Of a DNA stretch of 64,000 nt, positions 34,137 through 42,824 are shown in pieces. The stretch comes from Lacisediminihabitans sp040549465 (GTDB lineage: Bacteria; Actinomycetota; Actinomycetes; Actinomycetales; Microbacteriaceae). The number at the start of each line of letters is the position of its first letter. Positions within the stretch are counted from its first letter, which is position 1. The stretch covers positions 62,001 to 126,000 of the forward strand of contig NZ_JBEPTL010000008.1 of assembly GCF_040549465.1 (NCBI RefSeq), read 5' to 3'. Under the pieces are notes generated by a model. The model ran no database searches, was not told the origin of the DNA, and worked only from the letters and a program-made list of their open reading frames with translations. The position numbers and the translations under genes are program-made.

Positions 34137-36285
34137 CGCGAAGATCCCACCGATGTTCCTGCGTCTGCACCTGCCGTCGCCATTGAAGGCCGACAATGTT
34201 GGGGAACTCCTGGCACGACTTGCCCAGCCCGACGCCCCAATCCCACTCATCCTCGAAACACGCGTGACCGACGACGGAATCGCCTATCTCCTTGGCGTTC
34301 ACCCTTTCGCCGCCGAACACCTCGCGCGCCTTCTCCGGGACCTTGTGCCTGGCATCCGCAGCGTGGCGACACAGCCAGGTGTTCGTTCGCCGGTGGAGGC
34401 CGGTGGCCACATCGGCATCCACCCGCATGGCTTGCCTATCCGTGTCGACGGTGCCGATACGACAGTTCGTGCAATCTTTTCCGCGTTCGGTGCTCGCCGC
34501 CAAGGTGAAACAGCGGTCGTTCAAGTAATCATCGGCCTCGGCCATCCGCCACGTGCGTTGCCGACGAAGGTCACCGACCCGAGCGCGCCGCTCTGGAAAT
34601 CCCTGAGTTACGGGAAACAAGTCGCGCCGCCAGAAATGCGCTCCCGAATGAAGGCCACTGCGGAGCAACCGACCCTCGATATGTGCATCCGGATCGGCGC
34701 AAGTGCAGGAACACCTGAAAGACGCAAACGCCTTGTGGTCGAGCTCGTCGGCGCGATGGCGACCGCGCAAAGCCCCGGTGTTCGGTTGCAGCTTGTCCGC
34801 GAAGATGTCGGGCGGCTCAATACCGCGTTCATCCCGTCACGTTGGCCAATGCGTGTCTCCGTTGCGGAACTTCTCCCTCTGATTGCATGGCCAGTCGGGG
34901 ACCAAGAACTTCCCGGACTTCCTCCTCATCACCCGCGACTCGTGCCAGCCCCGGCGTCCCTCTCGACAACGGAGAACGTATTTGCGACCGCGAGCGCTCA
35001 GGGTGACACTCGCCTCGTAGGCATCCGAACGCCCGGGCGAATGCAACACCTCGTGGTCACAGGCCCAACGGGCTCGGGCAAGTCGATGGTGTTCGCCTCG
35101 CTGATTGCCCAGGACATTACGGTCGGGCGACCACTTGTGCTAGTCGACCCGAAACGTCAGCTTGTCGATTTCATTTCCGAACGAGTGCCCGCCCAGTTGG
35201 CCGACCGTGTCGTGATCATTGATGCTGCGGACGCAAACCCTGTGGGCTTCAATCCACTTGACGCTGAGGGTCGCAACAAGGACGTAGTGGTCGATGGCAT
35301 TCTAAGCGCCTTCAAAGCAGTGTTCGAAGACGGATGGGGACCGCGCACCGAAGACCTGCTACACGCAGGGCTCTTGTCGCTGGCCACGGCAGGCGAGGCA
35401 CGAAGCGACCCCTACACACTGCTCGACCTGCCACGACTGCTCACCGACGCCCCCTTCCGCCGTTCGGTGATCGGGGCCATAGCTGGCGATCAGACGTTGG
35501 CTTCGTTCTGGGCTGGATTTGAGGAGCTCTCGCTGGGAGCGAGGGCTCAGATTATCGCTGCGCCCATGAACAAACTGCGCAAGTTCGTGCTCCGCAAGAA
35601 CCTGGCCGCAGTGCTTGGGCAACCGCGCCCACGATTCCGGCTGCGGGATGTCTTCCGAGAAGGTAAGGCCGTGCTCGTTCCCCTCAACGACGCCCTGCTC
35701 GGCCCCGGTGCCGCACAGCTGCTCGGCAGCCTCGTTGTGGCCGAGCTGTGGATGGCAACTCTGGAACGGGCAGCGGAAAGCAGACCGCTGGATCGCCCTG
35801 CCGCGATCTACATCGATGAGGTGCAACAATTCCTACACCTGCCAACCTCTATCGCTGATGCTCTCGCTACCTCCCGTTCTTACGGAGTGAGTTGGAATCT
35901 GGCGCACCAGTTTCGCGACCAACTACCAGCGCAGATGCGCTCTGCCTTCGACGCCAACGCGCGCAACAAAGTCGTGTTCGGCCTTGGGCCGGACGATGCG
36001 CGTGACCTCGCGAGAATGGCACCTGGATTGGTGGCTGAGGACTTCATGGCGCTGAAGCCCTACGACGTCTACGCGAACGTCGTAGATGACGGAGCACCCG
36101 CAGGCTGGTTCTCCGCCCGCACCCTCGCCCCAACAGCCGCCCTGCACGACGGACACATTGTTCGCCAGAGGAGCCGCGACCAGTGGGGACAAGTACAGAA
36201 GGCCGAACCAGTCTCCGCGTCCGAGTCGGGCGACATACTCAGCGAGCCCGATCCTGTAGGCAGCGTGAAGGCGAGGCGATCATGA
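34120..36285 (+). CDS. VirD4/TraD-like conjugative coupling ATPase
   Basis: A 721-residue FtsK/HerA-superfamily ATPase of the actinobacterial coupling-protein type. The N-terminal about 300 residues form the domain typical of these proteins (PIPLILETRVTDDGIAYLLG). Walker A is VTGPTGSGKSMVFAS, followed by PLVLVDPKRQLVDF, and Walker B is AAIYIDEVQQFLHLP. The sensor block SRSYGVSWNLAHQFRDQLP follows. ATG 34120 has AGAGGAGG upstream. Coupling proteins bring relaxase-bound DNA to the secretion channel. The Replic_Relax protein just downstream supports a transfer role, but no VirB4 or other channel component is present in this window. Confidence 0.87.
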   Translation: MTPPRNAKIPPMFLRLHLPSPLKADNVGELLARLAQPDAPIPLILETRVTDDGIAYLLGVHPFAAEHLARLLRDLVPGIRSVATQPGVRSPVEAGGHIGIHPHGLPIRVDGADTTVRAIFSAFGARRQGETAVVQVIIGLGHPPRALPTKVTDPSAPLWKSLSYGKQVAPPEMRSRMKATAEQPTLDMCIRIGASAGTPERRKRLVVELVGAMATAQSPGVRLQLVREDVGRLNTAFIPSRWPMRVSVAELLPLIAWPVGDQELPGLPPHHPRLVPAPASLSTTENVFATASAQGDTRLVGIRTPGRMQHLVVTGPTGSGKSMVFASLIAQDITVGRPLVLVDPKRQLVDFISERVPAQLADRVVIIDAADANPVGFNPLDAEGRNKDVVVDGILSAFKAVFEDGWGPRTEDLLHAGLLSLATAGEARSDPYTLLDLPRLLTDAPFRRSVIGAIAGDQTLASFWAGFEELSLGARAQIIAAPMNKLRKFVLRKNLAAVLGQPRPRFRLRDVFREGKAVLVPLNDALLGPGAAQLLGSLVVAELWMATLERAAESRPLDRPAAIYIDEVQQFLHLPTSIADALATSRSYGVSWNLAHQFRDQLPAQMRSAFDANARNKVVFGLGPDDARDLARMAPGLVAEDFMALKPYDVYANVVDDGAPAGWFSARTLAPTAALHDGHIVRQRSRDQWGQVQKAEPVSASESGDILSEPDPVGSVKARRS

Positions 36286-36503
36286 ATGCCGCCATTGCCC
36301 GAAGCGCCCACTTGACCACTGTCGTCATATGTCCGGTCGCCTGTCCGGTCGCTGTTCCGCTCACGACGATGGACACCGCTGGGCAGGGGCGAAGTTGTGC
36401 GGCTCCAGGCTCGAACTGGGATGGGACTCTCCCTGTTTCCAGGGATCACTTTCTCACCCGTGCGGAGGCCAACCCCAGCTGGTCTGGAGGTCGTCATAAA
36501 TAA
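36282..36503 (+). CDS. Possible small protein, 73 aa
   Basis: ATG 36282 overlaps the coupling ATPase stop as ATGA. The product has one modestly hydrophobic stretch (HLTTVVICPVACPVAVPLTT) and a polar tail. It ends 26 bases before the chosen Replic_Relax start. Coupling suggests translation; the sequence itself gives little support. Confidence 0.35.
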   Translation: MNAAIARSAHLTTVVICPVACPVAVPLTTMDTAGQGRSCAAPGSNWDGTLPVSRDHFLTRAEANPSWSGGRHK

Positions 36504-36528
36504 CTCGTGGACTCCTTACAAGACCGAG

Positions 36529-37335
36529 ATGCTCCTTCAACTGCTCACCGACCGCGATCTGGCACTGCTGCAGGACATCGAACAATTCCGGCTGCTCAGC
36601 ACCCGACAGATCCAACGCCTGCACTTCGGCATCGGGCACGCGACCATTTCAGCCGCAACACGCGGCACCGTCCGAGTGCTGGGGCGCCTCGAGACCCGCG
36701 GGTTCCTCGTCCGGCTGGAACGTCGCATCGGGGGCATCAAGCACGGCTCATCCGGCAACGTCTGGCAACTTTCTGCAACGGGCGAACGGCTCCTACGCGC
36801 TCTACGAGGGGATGGAGCCAGGCGGCGGTTCGTGGAACCGGGAGCACCGTTCACCGATCACACTCTTGAGGTCGCGGACCTTGCCGTGTGGCTGCGTGAA
36901 GCGGCACGCGAGGGACGCTTCGATTTGCTTGAGCTCGACGCCGAGCCCGAATGCTGGCGCGAGTTCACCGCCAGCCACGGCGGGCTGCTGTGGCTGAAAC
37001 CGGACCTGTACGTAGTGACCGCGACGGCGGCGGTCGAGGAGCATGCGTTCGTCGAGGTGGATCGAGGCACCGAGCACATGCCCGCAATCCTGCGCAAGTG
37101 CGCCAGCTACCAGCGCTACTTCCAGACCGGCAACGAGCAGCACCGGCAAGGCATCTTCCCGGCCATCGTCTGGGTCGTGCCCAGCGAGCAACGAGCGGCC
37201 AAGCTGCGCACGAGCATCCGCGGCGACCCGACCCTGACCGACACGCTGTTCCGGGTCACCAGCGCGCAGAACGCCGTCACGATGCTCACGCCAAGAGATG
37301 AACAACCAGTAACCGAAAGGAGAAATCACTTATGA
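36529..37335 (+). CDS. Replication-relaxation family protein
   Basis: A 268-residue protein of the Replic_Relax type found on actinobacterial plasmids and integrative elements. The winged-helix N-terminus reads LTDRDLALLQDIEQFRLLST then RQIQRLHF. The second half contains DHTLEVADLAVWLREAAREG, PDLYVVTATA and FVEVDRGTEHMPAIL. The latter Asp/Glu pattern resembles a PD-(D/E)XK-like core, as in other members. The start is set at ATG 36529; the frame is open to GTG 36397 without a convincing protein sequence. It is probably a relaxase-like or plasmid replication initiator. Confidence 0.78.
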   Translation: MLLQLLTDRDLALLQDIEQFRLLSTRQIQRLHFGIGHATISAATRGTVRVLGRLETRGFLVRLERRIGGIKHGSSGNVWQLSATGERLLRALRGDGARRRFVEPGAPFTDHTLEVADLAVWLREAAREGRFDLLELDAEPECWREFTASHGGLLWLKPDLYVVTATAAVEEHAFVEVDRGTEHMPAILRKCASYQRYFQTGNEQHRQGIFPAIVWVVPSEQRAAKLRTSIRGDPTLTDTLFRVTSAQNAVTMLTPRDEQPVTERRNHL

Positions 37336-37646
37336 ACTACCAAACAGGAACCACCACAGCGGCGCGAACAGCGCCGGACCAGTCGATCCGAGCACGACAC
37401 CACATCAACGTCGCTCTTGCCGAATCCGGCATTGAGCTGATCGATGCCGTGACAGCGCGCATCATCGCCGCCACCGTGCACGGCGGGTACCGCACCGCGC
37501 TTTGCAACTTCGCGGCAACCGGGATCCTCAGCGGGAACGTGGCACTCGCAGAACTGCGAGCAGTCCCGTCGACGCAGCTTGCGGGGACATGGCGTAAGGC
37601 CTTCACCAACTTTGTGATCGCGGCAGGGAGCGACAGTGATGAATGA
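37332..37646 (+). CDS. Small hypothetical protein, 104 aa
   Basis: ATG 37332 overlaps the previous stop as ATGA and follows GAAAGGAGAAATCACTT. The protein is mostly helical with alternating Ala-rich segments (IDAVTARIIAATVHGGYRTA, CNFAATGILSGN). No domain is recognised. It belongs to the transfer-module operon. Confidence 0.55.
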   Translation: MNYQTGTTTAARTAPDQSIRARHHINVALAESGIELIDAVTARIIAATVHGGYRTALCNFAATGILSGNVALAELRAVPSTQLAGTWRKAFTNFVIAAGSDSDE

Positions 37647-38478
37647 CCTATCGCCAGAAACAAACCCACCCGGCAAGTACAAAGCCGAACTACCGGACGC
37701 CGACAACCCGAACCTTGACGCCGAAGAGCCCGAGAACGGGGACGCACTTGTCGAATTTATCGAATCCGGAATCGATGCTGCCCGTGAACGTCAAACCGAC
37801 GTCACCGAGCACACGGCCCGCGCCATCGCTCGAGCGATAGCCAACGCGCTCGGTGATAACGGTCTCACCCTTGGCGAGTTCGCCCGCACTGGTGCGGTCA
37901 GCTACACCGCCCTCAGCAATGAGTTCCTCGAGGTCTACAACGACCCGACCACTCCGGCTCAAGTTCGCACCTGGATCGACTGGCTCGGCACCTACCTGGT
38001 GCAAGCGAATCAGGAGGGGTCGGGTTGGCGGTTCATGATCAATGACGCCGCCCCACAGCTCAACCGACTGTTGGTCGCTACGAGGATCTCCCTGGGATGC
38101 ACAGTCTCGACGGTGCATATTCCGGCCAGTAAGACACTCGAGGAGGTCAACGCTCTCACCCGCCACCTCAACGCTCTGCCGACCGTCGGGACCACCCCGT
38201 TCCAAGTCTTCCTGACACTGCCCGACGTGGATGCGAGCGCCAACAACGTCACGGATTCCTTCCAAGACAATTACGTCGGAAACTTCGTGTCCATTGAAGA
38301 CGCGCTCTACGGGTTGGTCGAACTTGAGGAGTGGGAAACAGACCTCCACAACTTCGCTGCCGTACGCGGAATTCTGACTAAAGCCGTGTCGATAGACCAC
38401 GACATGGTCGAAGCGCAGACCAGAGAGATGTACGACCTCGTCGAGCGTGAGGGAGTGATCTATGCCTTCAACAAATGA
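37639..38478 (+). CDS. Hypothetical protein, 279 aa, acidic
   Basis: ATG 37639 follows AGGGAG and overlaps the previous gene. The N-terminus is acidic and Pro/Asp/Glu-rich. A small HTH-like segment occurs at about 65-100 (ARAIARAIANALGDNGLTLG, FARTGAVSYTALSN). The rest is an alpha/beta fold without signature motifs. The low-pI DNA-mimic look fits an antirestriction-type protein of a mobile element, but this is only a possibility. It overlaps the next small gene by 17 bases. Confidence 0.6.
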   Translation: MNDLSPETNPPGKYKAELPDADNPNLDAEEPENGDALVEFIESGIDAARERQTDVTEHTARAIARAIANALGDNGLTLGEFARTGAVSYTALSNEFLEVYNDPTTPAQVRTWIDWLGTYLVQANQEGSGWRFMINDAAPQLNRLLVATRISLGCTVSTVHIPASKTLEEVNALTRHLNALPTVGTTPFQVFLTLPDVDASANNVTDSFQDNYVGNFVSIEDALYGLVELEEWETDLHNFAAVRGILTKAVSIDHDMVEAQTREMYDLVEREGVIYAFNK

Positions 38479-38803
38479 AACGCCACGCGCCCGCCCTTCC
38501 GGTTCGGGCTCGCAGCGGAAGGCCGGGCGGCCCCGAGAAGATCGTCGAATCCGCATCGAGCCCGAACATCTCGATCAGATCGACCATCGGCGACTCGCGC
38601 GTGCGCTCCTTCGGCTTGCACAAGACGAGTACGACTCGCCACACGCCAGCCCTGCGAATGCTTCGCCTCCTCGCTCATTCCCCTCAAAGGCCCGTGTCAG
38701 GGGCCACGAGCCCGACACCGGGCCTTGTCCCGGGGCAGGCGACCACTCAGGCGAAGAGCCGCCGAAAGCGGTGGACAGAGGCGCAGGCGCAGAGAGGGCG
38801 TAA
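38462..38803 (+). CDS. Small basic protein preceding recombinase
   Basis: ATG 38462 follows GAGGGAG. The conserved-looking part is RIRIEPEHLDQIDHRRLARA then LLRLAQDEYD (about 30-60), a form common to short proteins encoded just before serine recombinases in actinobacterial elements. The remaining residues are Pro/Gly/Arg-rich and less credible. It may be a recombination directionality or control factor. Confidence 0.55.
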   Translation: MPSTNETPRARPSGSGSQRKAGRPREDRRIRIEPEHLDQIDHRRLARALLRLAQDEYDSPHASPANASPPRSFPSKARVRGHEPDTGPCPGAGDHSGEEPPKAVDRGAGAERA

Positions 38804-38998
38804 GGCAGCGCAGGAGAGCACCAGGCTCCAGAGACGACGGAACGAATGACGAATGACCAGGATCACCGAGGCGATTTTTACATCACCGAACCACCAGGGG
38901 CGACCTCGGGTGAAGGTGCCCTGAACCCCACCAAACCGCTGGACTTCGCAGGCCAGAAGAGCGTTAATCCGGAGGACAATAACGGAGGAAATCAACTT

Positions 38999-40870
38999 AT
39001 GACCCCGAATAGCCCCGAGCCCGCAACCTTGACGCCGACCGTCAACTCAACGATCGGACTCGAACATCTCTACGCGAAGCCCCCGAAATTAGGAAGCACA
39101 CCTGCCTCCGCAGTCGCTCAAGCAGTGGTCTACCTGCGCGTCTCAACACCCCGGCAGTTGCACACCGCCGCCGACCTCGACGAGGACGGCAACAGCATCG
39201 CGACCCAGCGCGTTGAAGCGCTGCGTAAGGTGAGGGAGCTCAAAGCGACGGTCGCACAAGAATTCCTGGAGCCCGGCCAGTCTGCGCAGACCATCATCAA
39301 ACGCACGGAGTTCAAGAAACTTCTTCGCTACATCGACGAACACCCCGATGTGAAATATGTGGTGATTTACATGCGCTCGCGCGTGTTCCGCAACTTCACC
39401 GATGCAGCTATCACCAAGCGCCAGCTCTTAGAGAAGGGCGTCCGTCTGGTGTCGGCCAAGGAGGAATTCGGTGAGGGATACATGGCCGATGCCATGGAAG
39501 CCATCACCGACGTCATGAACGAAGTCCAAGTCCGTATGAACGGCGAAGACGTCAAGGTGAAGATGGCCCACAAAGTCGAACAGGGCGGGTCAGTCGGCCG
39601 CGCCAAGCTCGGCTACCTCAACGTCCGCAAGGATTACAGCGGTCGCCTCGTCAACACCATCGATGTCGACCCGGAACGAGCGCCGCTCGTCGCTTGGGCG
39701 TTCGAGCAATACGCCACGGGCCAATATTCGATAAGCCAGCTCCGCGAGCTAATGGAAGAGCAGGGACTAACCACTCGCGCCTCGCCAAGCCGATCGGAGC
39801 GGCCCGTCAGCAATAGTCGGCTGGCTGGAATTCTGCGTGACCCGTATTACACCGGAGTGATCCGCTACAAGGGAAAGCTCTACGGCGGACGCCACCAGGC
39901 GGTGATCTCGAAAGAGACGTTCATCCAGGTGCAAGACATCCTTGATCAGCGCAATCGTCAAGGCGACCGAGATATTGTCCATTTTCACTACCTCAAAGGA
40001 ATGCTCTACTGCGGTGAGTGCCTTGCTGCCGGACGACGTAGTCGTTTGCTGTACAGCCAAAACACTGGCAACGGCGGCACATACGAATACTTCATATGCA
40101 CGGCAAAACAGCGGCGACTCTGTTCGACGCCGGCTATCCGCATCGAGCAGATCGAAGCGCACCTCACTCTCGTCGTCGATGGTGAACGGCTAACTATTGA
40201 AGCAATCGAGGGTCTGAAGTCACTCGTCACTACGACGATCGACGACCTGCTTGGGGCCGAGCGGGACGCCAAGGCGCAGCTTCAGAAACAGCTGCGAAAG
40301 CTGGAAGCGCAGGAGGAGCGCCTCATTGAGCTCGCCGCCGACGGCACCCTTCCAATATCGAAGATCCGCTCCAAGATCGAACAGACCACAATCCAGAAGG
40401 AAGCCATCAAGGAAAAGCTCGCCGTCACCAGTGAACGGCTGAAGTATGGAGCCGAGAAAGCGATTGCGTATCTCGATCTGCTACGTGATCCCGGCGATCT
40501 CTACCGCAATGCTCCGACGCCCGTGCGCCGGGACCTGCTCGCGGCCTTCTTCAGCAGACTGATTGTCTACGTGGAATATGACGGCGTCAGGGTGGAGAGC
40601 GAGCGAAACAGCGCCAACAACACCGTCCGCGAGTTGCAGGGGCACTGCGAGCGGGTCGGGAGCCAGTCCATCACCGAAAACACAAAAACTCCCCGCCCGA
40701 GGGCGAGGAGTTCAAAATTCAATCTAAGGGCTAGTTCATTTGACCTTGGTTTGAGTAACGCTGATCTGGCTGGGGTACCTGGACTCGAACCAAGAACAAA
40801 AGAATCAGAATCTTCCGTGTTGCCAATTACACCATACCCCACCGCACCTGACCGAAGCCGGGCCGACTAG
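38999..40870 (+). CDS. Large serine recombinase (integrase)
   Basis: A 623-residue serine integrase. ATG 38999 is chosen because GGAGGA lies at ideal distance; the frame opens at 38846 with an unconserved leader. Catalytic Ser49 sits in VVYLRVSTPRQ. The resolvase domain continues with YMRSRVFRNFTDAAI. A recombinase domain (GRAKLGYLNVRKDYSGR, ILRDPYYTGVIRYKG) and a zinc ribbon (MLYCGECLAAGRRSR, then FICTAKQRRLC) follow. A coiled coil at about 410-480 precedes the tail. The last about 60 codons cross the tRNA-Gln terminator and gene, so they are host sequence fused at the integration junction rather than native enzyme. Confidence 0.92.
   Translation: MTPNSPEPATLTPTVNSTIGLEHLYAKPPKLGSTPASAVAQAVVYLRVSTPRQLHTAADLDEDGNSIATQRVEALRKVRELKATVAQEFLEPGQSAQTIIKRTEFKKLLRYIDEHPDVKYVVIYMRSRVFRNFTDAAITKRQLLEKGVRLVSAKEEFGEGYMADAMEAITDVMNEVQVRMNGEDVKVKMAHKVEQGGSVGRAKLGYLNVRKDYSGRLVNTIDVDPERAPLVAWAFEQYATGQYSISQLRELMEEQGLTTRASPSRSERPVSNSRLAGILRDPYYTGVIRYKGKLYGGRHQAVISKETFIQVQDILDQRNRQGDRDIVHFHYLKGMLYCGECLAAGRRSRLLYSQNTGNGGTYEYFICTAKQRRLCSTPAIRIEQIEAHLTLVVDGERLTIEAIEGLKSLVTTTIDDLLGAERDAKAQLQKQLRKLEAQEERLIELAADGTLPISKIRSKIEQTTIQKEAIKEKLAVTSERLKYGAEKAIAYLDLLRDPGDLYRNAPTPVRRDLLAAFFSRLIVYVEYDGVRVESERNSANNTVRELQGHCERVGSQSITENTKTPRPRARSSKFNLRASSFDLGLSNADLAGVPGLEPRTKESESSVLPITPYPTAPDRSRAD
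40684..40712 (-). terminator. tRNA-Gln terminator
   Basis: Read on the minus strand, AACTCCTCGCCC (from 40712) pairs with GGGCGGGGAGTT across TC, with one G-U pair, and is followed by TTTTTG. It lies 54 bases after the tRNA end and is an intrinsic terminator for it. It lies inside the recombinase reading frame. Confidence 0.75.
40767..40841 (-). tRNA. tRNA-Gln (anticodon CTG)
   Basis: The minus strand folds into a 75-base cloverleaf including the encoded CCA. The acceptor stem is TGGGGTA/TACCCCA, the D-stem GTGT/ACAC, the anticodon stem GAAGA/TCTTT with loop TTCTGAT giving anticodon CTG, and the T-stem CTTGG/CCAGG with loop TTCGAGT. The discriminator base is G. It is the probable integration target or neighbour of the serine recombinase element. 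gltX, whose product charges tRNA-Gln with Glu in organisms using GatCAB, lies 2 kb away. Confidence 0.93.
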
Positions 40871-41017
40871 TCACTCTAACCTACGGTTCGGGGGTCAAAC
40901 AAATGGACGCCTCCCACCGCGCGTCCGGACTCGGGTGGGACAATTCGGGAAACCCCACGAATCGAGTGCACCACGCCTTCCATCCTGACTTTCCTCACCA
41001 GCTGGCGCCTCGATCCG
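40871..41017. other. Intergenic, tRNA promoter side
   Basis: No separate gene. TTTGACC and TAGAGT sequences upstream of tRNA-Gln on the minus strand could be its promoter, with a short spacer. In the plus direction the frame of the CtaG-like gene is open here but without a canonical start. Confidence 0.35.
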
Positions 41018-41857
41018 GTGACACTCGTCGCCCTGGCGGTCGCCGGTACCCTCTACGGGTTCGCGGTCGCGCTGCTCCATCGCCGCGGCATCCGCTGGCC
41101 GGTCATGAGAACGCTCGGCTTTTCACTGCTCGGGCTTGGCTCTTTCGCCGTCGTGAACTTCGGCTTCCTCGGCGTCTACAGCGAGGGGCTCCGCTGGGCG
41201 TTCACGACTCGGATCGCACTGCTGCTTTTCGCGGTGCCCGGGCTGCTCAGCCTCGGCGCACCCGTCACGCTCTCGCGACTGGTGCTCAGCGGTGCGCCGC
41301 TCAGGGTCATGGATGCCGTGCTGCAATCCTGGCCGATTCGGCTATTCGGCAACGCGGTCTTCGCACCCGTCTTCGCGCTCGCGGCGTTCTCGGTATTCCT
41401 CACCCCGCTCGCCGGCAGCCTCAGGGAGAGTCTGCTGGCCGGTGCGATCCTCACCATCACCGTGCCGATCGCGGGCCTGCTGATGGTGCTGCCGATCGTG
41501 GAGCACACCACGCAACGCACCAGCTTCTTCATCACCGTCGAGTTCCTGCTCGTGTTCGTCGAACTCGTCGTGGATGCGATCCCGGCGATCATGATGCGCC
41601 TCAACGGATCAGTGCTCGACAGAATCGGACCGGTCCTCGGGTCGCTGCCCGGCTGGTTCCCGAACGCGTTGCACGACCAGCATCTCGCGGGCGACTTCCT
41701 CTGGTTCATCGCCGAGGTCGCAGACGTGCCGATACTCATCCTGCTCTTCATCCGCTGGTCGAAGATCGATCGGCGGGAAGCGAAGAACCTTGACGACCTC
41801 AGCGATGAGGAGATGGACGCGCTCACCCGCGAACACCTGAGGCAACGGCCGCGCTGA
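41018..41857 (+). CDS. Cytochrome c oxidase assembly protein, CtaG (caa3) type
   Basis: A 279-residue integral membrane protein with about seven hydrophobic segments, matching the Caa3_CtaG family: SLLGLGSFAVVNFGFLGVYS, RIALLLFAVPGLLSLGAPVT, a central helix pair and a last helix FLWFIAEVADVPILILLFIR. It aids copper insertion or assembly of haem-copper oxidase in the membrane. The start is given as GTG 41018. About 18 in-frame codons upstream (ILTFLTSWRLDP) look like the family N-terminus but offer no ATG, GTG or TTG. A sequence error or an unusual start is possible. Confidence 0.8.
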   Translation: MTLVALAVAGTLYGFAVALLHRRGIRWPVMRTLGFSLLGLGSFAVVNFGFLGVYSEGLRWAFTTRIALLLFAVPGLLSLGAPVTLSRLVLSGAPLRVMDAVLQSWPIRLFGNAVFAPVFALAAFSVFLTPLAGSLRESLLAGAILTITVPIAGLLMVLPIVEHTTQRTSFFITVEFLLVFVELVVDAIPAIMMRLNGSVLDRIGPVLGSLPGWFPNALHDQHLAGDFLWFIAEVADVPILILLFIRWSKIDRREAKNLDDLSDEEMDALTREHLRQRPR

Positions 41858-41897
41858 CGTGGCTCCGGCGCGCAACGAGCTCAGGCGCACAAAGGGC

Positions 41898-42821
41898 TCA
41901 GGCCCGCGCGATGCCGATCAGGTCACGGTTGATGGCGGCAGCCACGCGCGCACCGGCTCCGGCCGCCACGATGAGCTGCTGCGGCCCCGGCGCGGTGGAG
42001 TCGCCGGCAGCGTAGACGCCGGTGGCGCTGGTGCGTCCGTCGGCATCCGTCAGCAGCAGGCCCCAACCGTCGGTGGAGAGCTGCAGTTCCGCAACATAGT
42101 CGAGCGCCGCGTCCCAGCGCGGTCGCACGAAGCCGCCCTCGACCGCGATGGCGGATCCGTCAGCGAGCGACACGGCGGAGACGACGCCACGCTCCCCCAC
42201 GACATCCGCGATCTCACGACGCTCGACACGAACACCTCGAGCGGCCAGCACCGCCTCCTGCGAGTCGGTGATACGGCCCACGCCATTGGTAAAGACGATG
42301 AGATTGTGACTCCACTGCGCGATGAGCAGGGCCCGTGCCGCCAGATCGCTGGTCTCACCGATGAGGGCGAGCGGCCTGTCGCTGTGCTCGTAGCCGTCGC
42401 ATTCGACGCAGCTGAATAGTCCGAGGCCATAGAAGGCACGGATGCTGGGCAGCGCAGGCAGCGTCTCCTTCAGTCCGGTAGCCACCAGCACGCTCGCGGC
42501 GGTGACCGACCTGCTCGGCGACCCGTTCACCCCTTTGGCATCAACCGCGAACGCCCCGTCAAGGCGGGAAACGCTCCGCACTGTGGCCAGTTGGAACTCA
42601 GCCTCCGGATACTGCGCCAGTTCCTCGCGGGCGAGGCGACGCAGCTCGTGAGGCGCGATGCCGTCGCGGGTGATGAAACCGTGCGAGACCATGGTCGCGG
42701 CGTTCCGCGGACGGTTGCCGTCGAGCAGCAGCACGTGGCGGCGGGCACGGGCGAGGTTGAGGGCGGCGCTCAAGCCCGCGGGGCCGGCGCCGACGATGAC
42801 GACGTCGTAGTGATCCGCCAC
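41898..42821 (-). CDS. Thioredoxin-reductase-like FAD oxidoreductase
   Basis: A 307-residue flavoprotein of the class II pyridine nucleotide-disulphide reductase fold. The FAD-binding motif VIVGAGPAGLSAALNLARAR is near the N-terminus and SATGVYAAGDST near the C-terminus. A CVECDG sequence (about residue 142) provides the CxxC redox pair. The NADPH half reads PLALIGETSDLAARALLI, where the usual GxGxxG/A nucleotide motif is not intact. It may therefore use another electron donor or be a diverged member. The gene lies three bases from the gltX stop on the same strand and is probably transcribed with it. Confidence 0.85.
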   Translation of the reverse strand: MADHYDVVIVGAGPAGLSAALNLARARRHVLLLDGNRPRNAATMVSHGFITRDGIAPHELRRLAREELAQYPEAEFQLATVRSVSRLDGAFAVDAKGVNGSPSRSVTAASVLVATGLKETLPALPSIRAFYGLGLFSCVECDGYEHSDRPLALIGETSDLAARALLIAQWSHNLIVFTNGVGRITDSQEAVLAARGVRVERREIADVVGERGVVSAVSLADGSAIAVEGGFVRPRWDAALDYVAELQLSTDGWGLLLTDADGRTSATGVYAAGDSTAPGPQQLIVAAGAGARVAAAINRDLIGIARA

Positions 42822-42824
42822 CGG

